64,000 nt of DNA from Pyrinomonadaceae bacterium. Lineage in GTDB: Bacteria; Acidobacteriota; Blastocatellia; Pyrinomonadales; Pyrinomonadaceae. The notes under the pieces are model-generated. The model saw only the letters and a list, made by a program, of their open reading frames with translations. It had not been told where the DNA came from and made no database searches. This document shows positions 24,833-33,997 of the stretch, one piece after another. Each line of letters opens with the position of its first letter. Within the stretch, counting starts at the first letter, position 1. The stretch spans positions 310,001 through 374,000 of the forward strand of contig JANQRU010000005.1 of the NCBI GenBank assembly GCA_028284415.1. Direction: 5' to 3'. Both the position numbers and the translations under genes were made by a program.

Positions 24833-26257
24833 ATGATTGCAAAAATTGCACGAAAGGAATTTACCGAGTATCTACGCGATGGGCGTTTTCGCTGGACGGC
24901 TTTGATTATTCTGGCATTGTTGCTCGTTTCGCTCGGTTTAGGTTGGAAGAACTACTCGGACACGAAACGCGAAATGGAAGCGGCACGGGCTGATTCACGT
25001 TCGACTTGGGAAAATCAGGGCAAACGGAATCCACATTCGGCGGCACATTTTGGCGTTTATGCGTTTCGCCCGAAAACACCGCTCTCATTAATTGATTCGG
25101 GACTTGATAATTTTTCAGGTAGTACGATCTGGGTTGAGGCTCATTATCAAAACCCCGCACGTAATCGTCCGATTGAAGACGCCACCGCTTTGCAACGCTT
25201 CGGTGAATTGACTGCTGCCGGAGTTCTGCAACTGCTTTTGCCGCTTCTGATAATTTTCCTAGCCTTTGACGCTTTTGCTGGTGAGAGAACAAGCGGCACT
25301 TTGCGGCAGATCCTATCAATTGGAGTTAAGCGTTCATCGCTTGTTTTTGGCAAGATTTTGGGTACATCATCGGCTTTGTTTTTACTACTGATTCCGGCGA
25401 CTATTATCGGAGTTTTGGCTCTGGCATTAGCAACAACGAATGAAACTCTATTGTCGAGTCTGCCACGTTTCCTTTTGATGTGTGTTGGTTATCTGCTTTA
25501 TTTTGGTGCCTTTATCGGCATTGCCTTAACAGTTTCAGCGTGGGCATCGACGGCTCGCCTTGCTCTAATCGTTTTGCTCGGTTTCTGGGTTTTCACCTGT
25601 CTGCTCGTTCCGCGTTTAGCAAATGATACAGCAGAGCGTTTTTATCCAAATCCGACGGCAGAAGCATTTTGGGCAAAATACGACAAGTTGAGAAAGGAAG
25701 GAGTTGACGGACACGATCCATCAAACAAAAAAAGGAAGGAACTCGAACAGGAATATCTTAAAAAATACAAGGTCGAAAAATTAGAAGATTTACCGATCAA
25801 TTTTGCTGGTATCGCTTTTAATGCGGGAGAAGAATTCGCCGCAAAAGTTTTCGACAAACTTTATAGCGAAATCTGGGTGGGTTATTACCGACAGGAAAAT
25901 CTGCAAAAAACTGCGGGTGTTTTATCTCCATTTATACCGATTCGTTTTTTCTCAATGGGAATGGCGGGTACGGATTTGTCGCATACTGAAGATTTTACCA
26001 GCGAAGTCGAACAATACCGCCGCAAATTCAATCGTTTCCTGAATTTAAACATTGCCGAAAACTCCACCACAAAGGACGGTTACAAATACTTCGGTGATAA
26101 GAAAGTATGGCAGGAAACGCCAGAATTTGTTTATCAAATTCCTGATACGAGTTGGGCTTTATCAAAACAGATTTGGAATCTGGCACTACTATTCATGTGG
26201 TGTTTCGGAGCATTGGGTTTGAGCATTTTCGAGGGAAATCGGATGAAAGTGCTTTAA
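24833..26257 (+). CDS. DUF3526-type ABC-2 permease A, copy 2
   Basis: 474 aa paralogue of 21870-23294 with the same motifs (NPHSAAHFGVYAFRP, DSGLDNFSGSTIWVEAH, FAGERTSGTLRQIL). The first roughly 100 bases differ from copy 1 at only a handful of positions, while the extracytoplasmic regions differ more (for example around residues 270-330, where copy 1 has HPMPSNKEFWDQIYEDM and copy 2 has YPNPTAEAFWAKYDKLR). Divergence concentrated in external loops suggests substrate or partner specialisation. Starts 18 bp after permease B copy 1. Confidence 0.9.
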   Translation: MIAKIARKEFTEYLRDGRFRWTALIILALLLVSLGLGWKNYSDTKREMEAARADSRSTWENQGKRNPHSAAHFGVYAFRPKTPLSLIDSGLDNFSGSTIWVEAHYQNPARNRPIEDATALQRFGELTAAGVLQLLLPLLIIFLAFDAFAGERTSGTLRQILSIGVKRSSLVFGKILGTSSALFLLLIPATIIGVLALALATTNETLLSSLPRFLLMCVGYLLYFGAFIGIALTVSAWASTARLALIVLLGFWVFTCLLVPRLANDTAERFYPNPTAEAFWAKYDKLRKEGVDGHDPSNKKRKELEQEYLKKYKVEKLEDLPINFAGIAFNAGEEFAAKVFDKLYSEIWVGYYRQENLQKTAGVLSPFIPIRFFSMGMAGTDLSHTEDFTSEVEQYRRKFNRFLNLNIAENSTTKDGYKYFGDKKVWQETPEFVYQIPDTSWALSKQIWNLALLFMWCFGALGLSIFEGNRMKVL

Positions 26258-26265
26258 GATTTTTG

Positions 26266-26375
26266 CCCGCGAAAATACGCGAAAATACGCGAAAATAAGA
26301 ATAATAAATCAGTTAGAAATTTTATTTTTCTTGGATTTTATTTCGCGTTCTTTCGCGTATTTCGAGGGAAATAAA
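26266..26375. repeat. Three tandem CGCGAAAATA repeats and complementary hairpin
   Basis: The 10-mer CGCGAAAATA occurs three times in perfect tandem at 26268-26297. Downstream, tttcgcgttctttcgcgtat and the flanking ggga (26341-26367) provide a complementary strand, so the whole gap folds into a long hairpin. It occupies the same place between permease A and B as the hairpin at 23304-23364 in copy 1. Confidence 0.6.
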
Positions 26376-26386
26376 AAAGAAAAATT

Positions 26387-27823
26387 ATGTTCACAAGAAT
26401 TATTAAAACAGAATGGCGGAATCTTTTTGCTGAAAAGAGTTTTTTGATTCTGGCTGTGTTTTTTGCGGCGGTTTTAGTTTATGGGATTTACAACACTTCG
26501 AGTTGGATTGCTCAAAAATCGGCGGAAAATCAAAACCTGATCGAAAAACAAGAAAAAGATATTGCCGAGAAAAAAGAGCAGGTTGCAAAAGGCTACAAAG
26601 GCTCGACCGAACCGGGCAATTATGTTCCCGATCCGTCCGATCCATACACGATTGGAATGGGACTTTACAACGCAGTTTTGCCGTTCGCCCCGTCAGCCGT
26701 TTTCTCGCTCGGACAATCAGATGTTTTAGAATCCAACGCCGGAGTTTCGGTGGCGACCTTACAGCGAACCAAAGCCGACAAGAAGGGATTTGAAAATCCC
26801 TTGTCGTTTCTCGCCGGACATTTTGATCTATCGTTCGTCATGGTTTATCTGCTTCCGCTTTTTATTTTGGCTCTAAGTTTCAACGTGCTTTCGGGCGAAC
26901 GCGAAAACGGGATTTTGCAAATTCTGCTCTCCCAACCCTTGAAACTTAAAAATCTTTTGACTGCAAAAATCACGGCACAATTTTCTTTGATATTTTTGCT
27001 AGTTCTGCTGGCGGTTCTCGGCGGATTTCTTATCAGCGGAATCTCCTTATCGGCAGAAGGCTTTTGGGCGAAAGCGTTTTTGTGGACGGTGGTTGTTTTC
27101 GCCTATATGCTTTTCTGGTTTTCGCTGGCTGTTTTTATCAATTCTTATGGTTATTCATCCGCGACAAACGCCGTTGCCGCTGCCGCCGTCTGGTTGATTC
27201 TAGTTCTGGTTCTGCCTTCACTTTTAAATATTTTAGTGTCAGTGATCTATCCCGTACCGCCGCGAACGGAGACGATATCAGCGATTCGCGGTGTCAATCT
27301 CGATATGCGACGCGACGGCAAAAAATTGCTCGCTGAACATTACCAGGACCATCCCGAACTGATGCCGAAAGAGGGCGAAAAAGCCTTTGAAGATTTCGGC
27401 TTGGCGTTCGTTCACATCCAACGCGAACAGAAAAAAAGAGTCGTCGAGGTTGAAGAACGCTTTGCCGAACAGGTTGCTAATCAGCAAAATCTTGTCCAAA
27501 AACTCGGACTCATATCGCCGTCGGTCATTGCCCAAGAAGCATTTAATGAAATCGCCGGAACGGGACTTAACCGCTATCGGCATTTTCGCTTGCAGGTCAA
27601 GGAATTCGACCGCCAATGGACTGATTTTTTCCTGCCGCGAATTTACAAAATGGATTCTTTAACGGCGAAAGATTTCGAGAGCATCCCGCGTTTTGAATAC
27701 GAGGAAGAATCCTTTTCCACCATCGGTTCTCGCGTCGGCATCGGTGTTTTGATTTTGCTCATAATGTCGGGAGTTTTGATGTTTTTATCCTTTGGAAAAT
27801 TAAAAAATTATAGGTTGGAATAA
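26387..27823 (+). CDS. DUF3526-type ABC-2 permease B, copy 2
   Basis: 478 aa paralogue of 23378-24814 (MFTRIIKTEWRNLFAEKSFL, TIGMGLYNAVLPFAPSAVFS, ALSFNVLSGERENGILQILL). Same topology: TM1, external segment, helices, second external segment, last helix. Its stop overlaps the start of the NTF2-like gene (TAATG), so the operon continues. Together with 24833-26257 it is a second complete permease pair produced by tandem duplication of the first. Confidence 0.9.
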   Translation: MFTRIIKTEWRNLFAEKSFLILAVFFAAVLVYGIYNTSSWIAQKSAENQNLIEKQEKDIAEKKEQVAKGYKGSTEPGNYVPDPSDPYTIGMGLYNAVLPFAPSAVFSLGQSDVLESNAGVSVATLQRTKADKKGFENPLSFLAGHFDLSFVMVYLLPLFILALSFNVLSGERENGILQILLSQPLKLKNLLTAKITAQFSLIFLLVLLAVLGGFLISGISLSAEGFWAKAFLWTVVVFAYMLFWFSLAVFINSYGYSSATNAVAAAAVWLILVLVLPSLLNILVSVIYPVPPRTETISAIRGVNLDMRRDGKKLLAEHYQDHPELMPKEGEKAFEDFGLAFVHIQREQKKRVVEVEERFAEQVANQQNLVQKLGLISPSVIAQEAFNEIAGTGLNRYRHFRLQVKEFDRQWTDFFLPRIYKMDSLTAKDFESIPRFEYEEESFSTIGSRVGIGVLILLIMSGVLMFLSFGKLKNYRLE

Positions 27824-28254
27824 TGAAAAATACGATTGGTTTATTAATTATATTGATTTTCGCTTCGACAATTTTTAGTCAAGTGCAAAACACTAAAATT
27901 GAGCGTGAGATTGTTGAATTTCGCACAAAAATTCGCGAAGCTGTCAAAGCCAAAGACCGCAAAAGTCTAGAAAAATTCTTTGCCGATGGTTTCACGCACA
28001 CGCACGCGAGCGGAAAGGTTGATGGCAAGACCGTGCGGATTGAATTCTTTCTTAAAGGTGGAAAGACCATTGAAGATGTCGAACCCAATGAAATTCGCAT
28101 CAATGTGTTTAACAAAAATCTCGCTTCCGTTATTGCCAAAACAACATTACTTTACGGCACGGATAAACGCACTTTTCAATGGACAGGCGTTTTCTTTAAA
28201 CATAAAGGCAAATGGCAGGTCATAACGACACACGCTACGTTGTTGAGAAATTAA
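27823..28254 (+). CDS. Exported NTF2/SnoaL-like (DUF4440-type) protein
   Basis: 143 aa. Signal peptide (ILIFASTIFSQ) followed by a compact cone-fold domain: helix VEFRTKIREAVKAKDRKSLE, then FADGFTHTHASGKVDGK and the C-terminal strand WTGVFFKHKGKWQVITTHAT. Proteins of this fold are small-molecule-binding or isomerase-like; no catalytic residues can be assigned. It overlaps the permease B stop and is 1 bp before the next gene, so it is operonic. Confidence 0.8.
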   Translation: MKNTIGLLIILIFASTIFSQVQNTKIEREIVEFRTKIREAVKAKDRKSLEKFFADGFTHTHASGKVDGKTVRIEFFLKGGKTIEDVEPNEIRINVFNKNLASVIAKTTLLYGTDKRTFQWTGVFFKHKGKWQVITTHATLLRN

Positions 28255-28255
28255 C

Positions 28256-30430
28256 ATGGTTTTTCGCATTTTATTCGTAATTTTTACTTTGTCCATTTGG
28301 TCAAACGCTCAAACCCTGATGAAGATCTCAAAGGTTGATACGCCACCCGAAATTGACGGTATAATATCGCCGAATGAATGGAATGGTGCGATTGAAGCCG
28401 AGCTCAATTTTCAAGCCTTTCCAAATCAAGACGACACGCCCGCCAGTGAAAAAACCAAAGCATTTATCACACATGACCGCGAACATTTGTATGTTGCCTT
28501 TTACGCTTACGATTCCGAACCTGACGCGATTCGCTCTCCGATTTCCAAACGCGACAGCATCAGTTCGGATGATTACGTGACTGTCTATTTTGACACATAC
28601 GATGACAAACAAAGAGCATATTATTTTTCGGTAAACGCGGCGGGAGTTCAACAAGACGGAATTCTTACAGACAGCAGCGGTTCGGATAATGAATGGGATG
28701 GAATCTTTGAGGCAAAAGCACAAAAAATGCCCAACGGTTATTCAGTTGAAATGGCTATTCCTTTCAAAACTTTGCGGTTTAGAGCAGGAAAAGATGACCG
28801 TTGGGGATTACATTTTCAGCGTTGGATTGCACGCAAATCCGAGCGGACAACTTGGATGCGTCTGTCTTTGAACAATCCGAGTCTGCTTGCACAATCTGGC
28901 AGTTTATTTGGTTTTACGGACGTTTTTAGCGGAAGCACAATAGATGTAATTCCGACCGTAACTGCTTCAAATACAGGGACTCGTGAAGTTGACCCAACAA
29001 ATCCTTTGCAGGGACGTTTGAATAATGAAAATAAAATTGACCCGGGCGTAACAGTAATTTATTCTATCACGCCGACGATGACTCTTTCGGCTACAGTTAA
29101 TCCGGACTTTTCGCAAATTGAGGCAGATGTTCCGCAGGTTTCGGTCAATCAAAGATTTCCCCTTTTCTTTCCTGAACAACGTCCTTTTTTTCTTGAAGGA
29201 AATGAAGTTTTTCGTTCATCTTACAATGCCGCCCCGCGTTTGCTTGATACAAGACAGATAGTTGATCCCGATTGGGGTGTAAAATTAACAGGAAGAACAG
29301 GAAAAAACACTATCGGTTTCCTAGCCGCTTCGGATAATTCCGCTGGATTACGACTTACTCCCGATGATGAAAATTTTGGTAAAAACGCACAGTTTACCAT
29401 CGGTCGTTACCGCCGCGATCTTACTGATAAGAAAAGTCTCGGTTTTCTTATCACTGACAGACGTTTTGCAGGTTCTTCAAATACGGTCGGCTCATTAGAT
29501 GGAAGATTTCGGTTTGGGGATGGTGGAAAGCACCTTTTTGCTTTCCAAACTTCATACAGTCAGACAAAAGAATTAAACGGTACGGAAAGAAAAGGCAATT
29601 TATCCTACTTGATTTACCGATTCGACAATCGGGAATGGGCTTTCCGTTTGGGGCTATCAGGAAGCGGCAGAAATTTTCGTAGTCAGACAGGTTTCATACG
29701 CCGCACAGGTTTTCTTAGAAGCTATCATTACATTGCCAGAACCTTCCGCCCAAAAGAAAAATCATGGTGGGCAAGCATTCGCCCCTTTATCGTCGCAGTA
29801 GCTTTACGAGACCAAAACGGAAACTTCGATGAAACATTTTTTGATCCCGGTGTTTCAATGCAATTTTCACGTGGTTTATCAATTTATACATATTTTTCAA
29901 CCAGTCGAGATAACTTTTTAGGACGCGGCTATACAACCCGTAGATATGTGGCAAATGTGGATTGGGACAGATTCAAATATTTTAGTATCAGCAACGATTT
30001 CGACATTGGAACGGGTGTAAACTTTAATCCCGCCCGTCCCGAAATAGGAAATCTTTTGAACAATCGTTTGTTTTTCACTTTGCGTCCTTTTACAAAATTA
30101 AACTCGGAATTTCTCTGGCTAAAAAGTAGCTTAAAAAGTCGTGAAAACAGCGACACACTTTTCAAGCAAGATATCTACCGCAACCGCACGATTTACCAAT
30201 TCAATCAATTCAACGCCGTTCGCTCGATCATTGATTACAACACACTCAATCAAAAAATAGGTTTGAGTTTCTTATATAGCTACACACCACGCCCGAACAC
30301 GGCGATTTTCGTTGGCTACGGTGATACGCTTTTTAACGGTTTCGATCCACTTTTCAATCGAAGAGAAAGCGGATTATTCCGCGAAAGCCGCAGTTTCTTT
30401 GCAAAATTTTCTTATAATATTAGGTTTTAG
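28256..30430 (+). CDS. CBM9-like / DUF5916 outer-membrane protein
   Basis: 724 aa. Signal peptide (residues 1-19), an N-terminal carbohydrate-binding family 9-like domain (DTPPEIDGIISPNEWNGA, HDREHLYVAFYAYDSEPDAI, about 25-215), then a DUF5916 beta-barrel-type domain (SIEADVPQVSVNQRFPLFFP-like region with QIEADVPQVSVNQRFPLFFP near 285-305, many alternating strands, terminal Phe). Such proteins sit in the outer membrane; function unknown. One base separates it from the NTF2-like gene; it ends the 14-kb co-directional run and may help pass or bind the transported compound (inference). Confidence 0.88.
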   Translation: MVFRILFVIFTLSIWSNAQTLMKISKVDTPPEIDGIISPNEWNGAIEAELNFQAFPNQDDTPASEKTKAFITHDREHLYVAFYAYDSEPDAIRSPISKRDSISSDDYVTVYFDTYDDKQRAYYFSVNAAGVQQDGILTDSSGSDNEWDGIFEAKAQKMPNGYSVEMAIPFKTLRFRAGKDDRWGLHFQRWIARKSERTTWMRLSLNNPSLLAQSGSLFGFTDVFSGSTIDVIPTVTASNTGTREVDPTNPLQGRLNNENKIDPGVTVIYSITPTMTLSATVNPDFSQIEADVPQVSVNQRFPLFFPEQRPFFLEGNEVFRSSYNAAPRLLDTRQIVDPDWGVKLTGRTGKNTIGFLAASDNSAGLRLTPDDENFGKNAQFTIGRYRRDLTDKKSLGFLITDRRFAGSSNTVGSLDGRFRFGDGGKHLFAFQTSYSQTKELNGTERKGNLSYLIYRFDNREWAFRLGLSGSGRNFRSQTGFIRRTGFLRSYHYIARTFRPKEKSWWASIRPFIVAVALRDQNGNFDETFFDPGVSMQFSRGLSIYTYFSTSRDNFLGRGYTTRRYVANVDWDRFKYFSISNDFDIGTGVNFNPARPEIGNLLNNRLFFTLRPFTKLNSEFLWLKSSLKSRENSDTLFKQDIYRNRTIYQFNQFNAVRSIIDYNTLNQKIGLSFLYSYTPRPNTAIFVGYGDTLFNGFDPLFNRRESGLFRESRSFFAKFSYNIRF

Positions 30431-30543
30431 ATTTCTTGTGGAAAAAAGGATTTAATTAGAAATCAAAATAGATACTGTCTTGAAAATCAACCAGTAAAAG
30501 CCAAGTTTGGGTTAAATGGACGGTTGTATTTTATGACTCCAAA

Positions 30544-30657
30544 AGCGAATGATAGTGAGCAGATTTATCCTCTATCAAGTTAAATAGAATTTCTATTGAT
30601 TCAATCTTAAACAATACTGACGCTTTGAAATTGCTGAGTTGCTCACTATCATTTGTT
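30544..30657. repeat. Palindromic element, copy 2 of the dispersed family
   Basis: agcgaatgatagtgagca (30544-30561) and tgctcactatcatttgtt (30640-30657) are inverted repeats matching at 16 of 18 positions. The 18-base left arm is the exact complement of a segment in the right arm of the 37501-37591 element. Located in the gap between two convergent gene groups. Confidence 0.65.
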
Positions 30658-30678
30658 AGGCTGATTTTAAGGATTTTT

Positions 30679-31236
30679 CTAACTGCCTACTCTTTCTAAG
30701 TTCAAGCGATAGACACTCGAAACTTCGCCGTCCTTGTATTCTTCGCCAACTTCAAACGTCCCGAAAACTGTGATTGGTAAATGTGTATATTTTACTTTTA
30801 GGTTGTCACTTATATTGACCATCACCCATTCGTTTATCGAAACGGGAGCACCGAAGTAACACATATCATAGTTACCATTCAGTGAAAACTTGCTGACATT
30901 TCCATCATCATCAACTTCATATGGAAGCATAAACCCTGAAAGCCAAACTTTTTTGCCGTTCAAATCTCGAACTTCCTGTGGAATTGAACTGAACTGATTT
31001 GGTTGATCTGTTTTGGGTGCAATGTATTCAAAACTGCTCAATTTTGAAAATGAAATTGATTGATATTCCCCCTTTAAAGCATCTTGATCTTTTGAAGCCA
31101 AAGAGATCATTACAGAAAAAATAACTGCCACAATTCCAAAGACAAATAGTCCTGTCTGCAGTATTGCACTCAATGTTGAACGCTGTTTTCGCTTATTCGG
31201 ATTGTTACTTTTTTGTCTAGAAATACTAATTTTCAT
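30679..31236 (-). CDS. DUF3299 protein
   Basis: 185 aa. N-terminal membrane anchor (about 25-47, LQTGLFVFGIVAVIFSVMIS), then the DUF3299 core with VRDLNGKKVWLSGFMLPYEV and CYFGAPVSINEWVMVNIS and the end GEYKDGEVSSVYRLNLERVG. DUF3299 proteins are periplasmic, found in Zur-regulated gene sets with FtsX-type ABC transporters (Zrg-type loci of Vibrio, from memory). Overlaps the lipoprotein gene by one base and closes the minus-strand operon. Confidence 0.85.
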   Translation of the reverse strand: MKISISRQKSNNPNKRKQRSTLSAILQTGLFVFGIVAVIFSVMISLASKDQDALKGEYQSISFSKLSSFEYIAPKTDQPNQFSSIPQEVRDLNGKKVWLSGFMLPYEVDDDGNVSKFSLNGNYDMCYFGAPVSINEWVMVNISDNLKVKYTHLPITVFGTFEVGEEYKDGEVSSVYRLNLERVGS

Positions 31237-31781
31237 TAATGCTCATTCCCCTTAGGAAAATTAAATTTTTCCTCTGTAAATTCCTTGCCTTTGACTTTAA
31301 CTGATTTGATAATCGCATCAAAATCTTTTAATTCTTTCAATTCATCTGATTCTGTTGAAAATTCGCTGGTTGCCCCTTTCTTTTCACCAGTCAGAGCATT
31401 TTCCACCGCCGCTAACTCAAGCGAAACCTTTTTTGGTTTTTCAATTTCGATTTCTATTGTTTCTTGGGCAATTTGAATTGATTTTTCGACTTCACCATCC
31501 AAAACATAAGCGGTAATTTTGCCTGTTTTTTCGTCCAAAACGATTTCCAAATGTGCAAATTCCTCGCCAAGTCCGACTAGAGCTCCGCCGCGTGGTGCTG
31601 TGTGTTCGTGTTTATGTCCCTTTTCCTTTTCAGAGGAAGCAGTTGGAGTTGGTGTAGCCGTAGCCGTTGCTGTCGGTGTCGCTTCCGTTTCAGGCTTGTT
31701 CTGATTATCTGCAAGGGGCTCATTTGTTCCGCACGAGAAAGCGAAAACTAAAAAAAATAATAATGCAATTTTTTTATTCAT
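31236..31781 (-). CDS. His-containing lipoprotein of the metal operon
   Basis: 181 aa. Lipobox FAFSC at residues 13-17, a Thr/Pro/Ala-rich linker, then a short His cluster GHKHEHTAPRGG followed by GLGEEFAHLEIVLDEKTGKI and TAYVLDGEVEKSIQI. That block is a recurring periplasmic metal-handling motif. The rest is a helical, acidic tail. It probably sits in the periplasm and delivers or buffers a divalent cation for the FtsX-type permease encoded upstream. Role inferred, family pattern seen. Confidence 0.78.
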   Translation of the reverse strand: MNKKIALLFFLVFAFSCGTNEPLADNQNKPETEATPTATATATPTPTASSEKEKGHKHEHTAPRGGALVGLGEEFAHLEIVLDEKTGKITAYVLDGEVEKSIQIAQETIEIEIEKPKKVSLELAAVENALTGEKKGATSEFSTESDELKELKDFDAIIKSVKVKGKEFTEEKFNFPKGNEH

Positions 31782-31785
31782 AACT

Positions 31786-33042
31786 TTAAGAAATTGGAAT
31801 CAAGTTCTCCGCAACATCGGTTCGATAGGCTTTGAATGCGGGAATTAATCCGGCAATCGCTCCAACAATTGTCATTCCAACTGGAGTCAAAATAAGAATC
31901 CAATCAAACTGAAAAATATCAATTATCACCCCCGTTTGACTGCGGACTATGAACGCCGTTGCGAACAAAATCGCAAGATAAACAAAATAACCGCAAACTG
32001 CTCCAATTAATGCAGTTATTGCCGATTCTAAAATAATTACGGAAAAGACTGTAGTGCGTTTTGCACCTAAAGCCCGCAAAATAGCAAATTCACGGCGGCG
32101 TTCATTTATCGAATTGTAAATGCTTGCAAGAATCGAAAATGCGGCGACGATCACAACTAAATAAGCGACTAATTCCAAAACACGATTAATCCAGCCGATT
32201 TTGTTGAAGAGTTCCGCCATCGTCCTGCCGATTGGAAATGCGAGCGTAGCAACTTTCCCTTGATTATTGACTGTTTGTGCAAGTGAAATGCCCGCCTGCG
32301 GCGATTTTAGTTTCAACATTACTGCTGAAACTTCTTTGGCTTCATCAGGAATTTCCTCACCTTCTTTTGCTTTGTAATTTTCACCAGTCCCACGCAAAAC
32401 GTGTCCTTTCATACGGTAAATTCCTTCTATCGGAATCCAAATCACACGATCCGAAGGAGAATTGGTGTTTTTCAAAACCCCTACAACTTTATAATCGTCG
32501 TTGTGTTTGGCATCTTCAGAAAAAATCAAACCATGATAAGGCTGAAAAACATCACCGACCTTCAATCCTGTTTGGCTGGCTACAAAACTCCCAATAACGG
32601 CTTCTTTTTGCTTTGAGTCAAAGAACTTCCCTCCCGATTCGACCTCAAACTTTTTTCCCCTTTGATACTCAAATTTCGTAAAAATTTCTTCGGTTGTGCC
32701 GACGATCCGAAAACCCTGATAGTTATCGCCGACCGCATAAGGAATAGCTAAATCTACCTTCGGATTTTTGACAACTTCTTGATAAAGCGTATATGGAATG
32801 TTACCGGGCGAAGTTTCAAGATGAAAAATTGTGTTTAAGACAAGTTGAAGCTGGCTTCCTCTCGCACCGAGAACTGCATCAAATCCGACATCTCCGCCTG
32901 TAAAAGCTTTATATGTTTGTTGTTGAATGACAAAAACGCTCATTACCAAACCACTTGCCAAAGCAATCGCAAACGCCGTCACCACAGTTGATAAAGCGTG
33001 CTGACTTAAACTTCGGCGGACGATTAAAAGCAATTCGTTCAT
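31786..33042 (-). CDS. FtsX/MacB-type ABC permease
   Basis: 418 aa. N-terminal helix (about 20-40), large periplasmic MacB_PCD-like domain (about 42-290; VLGARGSQLQLVLNTIFHLE, IGSFVASQTGLKVGD), then three C-terminal helices with the FtsX hallmark NERRREFAILRALGAKRTTV. This is the LolC/MacB fold with few helices, used for lipoprotein or small-molecule transactions rather than classic import. In this operon it most resembles metal-associated (Zrg-like) permeases. Start overlaps the ATPase stop. Confidence 0.88.
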   Translation of the reverse strand: MNELLLIVRRSLSQHALSTVVTAFAIALASGLVMSVFVIQQQTYKAFTGGDVGFDAVLGARGSQLQLVLNTIFHLETSPGNIPYTLYQEVVKNPKVDLAIPYAVGDNYQGFRIVGTTEEIFTKFEYQRGKKFEVESGGKFFDSKQKEAVIGSFVASQTGLKVGDVFQPYHGLIFSEDAKHNDDYKVVGVLKNTNSPSDRVIWIPIEGIYRMKGHVLRGTGENYKAKEGEEIPDEAKEVSAVMLKLKSPQAGISLAQTVNNQGKVATLAFPIGRTMAELFNKIGWINRVLELVAYLVVIVAAFSILASIYNSINERRREFAILRALGAKRTTVFSVIILESAITALIGAVCGYFVYLAILFATAFIVRSQTGVIIDIFQFDWILILTPVGMTIVGAIAGLIPAFKAYRTDVAENLIPIS

Positions 33043-33713
33043 TAAATTAGTGATTCAACCCTATTGATATTTGCTAAATTTTCAACCTTTTCAAACTTCG
33101 ATAAAATTTCCTGATCGTGGCTGACCAAAAGCAGAGCGGTTCCGTTTTCGGCACAAATTTCCCGAATTAAATCTAACGCCTCAAAAGCTCTTTTTCGATC
33201 AAGGTTCCCTGTCGGTTCATCAGCTAAAACGATTTTCGGACGATTTGCCAAAGCTCTAGCAACGGCAACTCTCTGCTGTTGTCCAACGGAGAGTTGTCTC
33301 GGTTTGTAATTCTTTCTATCGGCTAAACCAACTCTTTCCAAAAGTTTTTCGGCATAATTACGATCTGCTCCGATTCCGAAAGACATTCCCAATAACACAT
33401 TCTCCAAAGCCGAAAAACCTTGCAAAAGATTAAAAGTCTGAAAAACATAACCAATCTTCTCCGCTCGCAAACCATCCCTTTCGGCTTCAGTTAAAGAAGT
33501 CATTTCAGACTCGTCAATCCATATTTCACCTTCGTCAGCCTGCAAGATTCCGGCAATCAAATTTAGAAAAGTCGTTTTTCCCGAACCACTTTCCCCTTGC
33601 AGAGCAATCTGCTCAGCTGAATTAATAGAAAAATTTGGAACATCCACAACCCTTTGATTTTCTCCATCAGGTGAAACGTAACTTTTCCGCAAGTTTTTTA
33701 CGCTTAAAACCAT
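33042..33713 (-). CDS. LolD/MacB-type ABC ATPase
   Basis: 223 aa ATP-binding subunit. Walker A GESGSGKTT (about 39-47), LSVGQQQRVAVARAL signature, Walker B IVLADEPTGNLD, and the H-loop LLLVSHDQ. Partner of the FtsX-type permease, whose start overlaps this stop. First gene of the four-gene minus-strand operon, which ends with DUF3299. The upstream 280-bp gap is shared with the divergent Kelch gene. Confidence 0.93.
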   Translation of the reverse strand: MVLSVKNLRKSYVSPDGENQRVVDVPNFSINSAEQIALQGESGSGKTTFLNLIAGILQADEGEIWIDESEMTSLTEAERDGLRAEKIGYVFQTFNLLQGFSALENVLLGMSFGIGADRNYAEKLLERVGLADRKNYKPRQLSVGQQQRVAVARALANRPKIVLADEPTGNLDRKRAFEALDLIREICAENGTALLLVSHDQEILSKFEKVENLANINRVESLI

Positions 33714-33894
33714 TTTTACAATGTTTTAGAATAACTTCCCAGATAAATGGATCGACATAAATATTTAATGAATAGTTTATTTTTAAGAACAGAAGGTAAA
33801 AAATCAAATGCTTATGTTTGTGATTAAAGCTTTTTCAGCAAGTCATCGCTTGAAACTTATATGACAAATCAATTTTTCTGCCACCTATTGCCTC

Positions 33895-33980
33895 ATAAAA
33901 ACCATTTATTAAAAACTAATAAGACCTAAGTTAGCCTTGTGTCATTTTACTTATTTATAAAATTTTTAGGAATAATAATC
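33895..33980 (+). promoter_or_regulatory. Kelch gene upstream block, paralogous to 35042-35135
   Basis: About 100 bp before the Kelch start the sequence aaaaaccatttattaaaaac is repeated almost exactly (one change) at 35042-35062, also about 100 bp before the TonB receptor start. The following ttgtgtcatttta...tatttataaaa is also alignable. The two promoters appear to be copies of one another. Confidence 0.55.
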
Positions 33981-33997
33981 TTAACAAGAGAGAGAAA

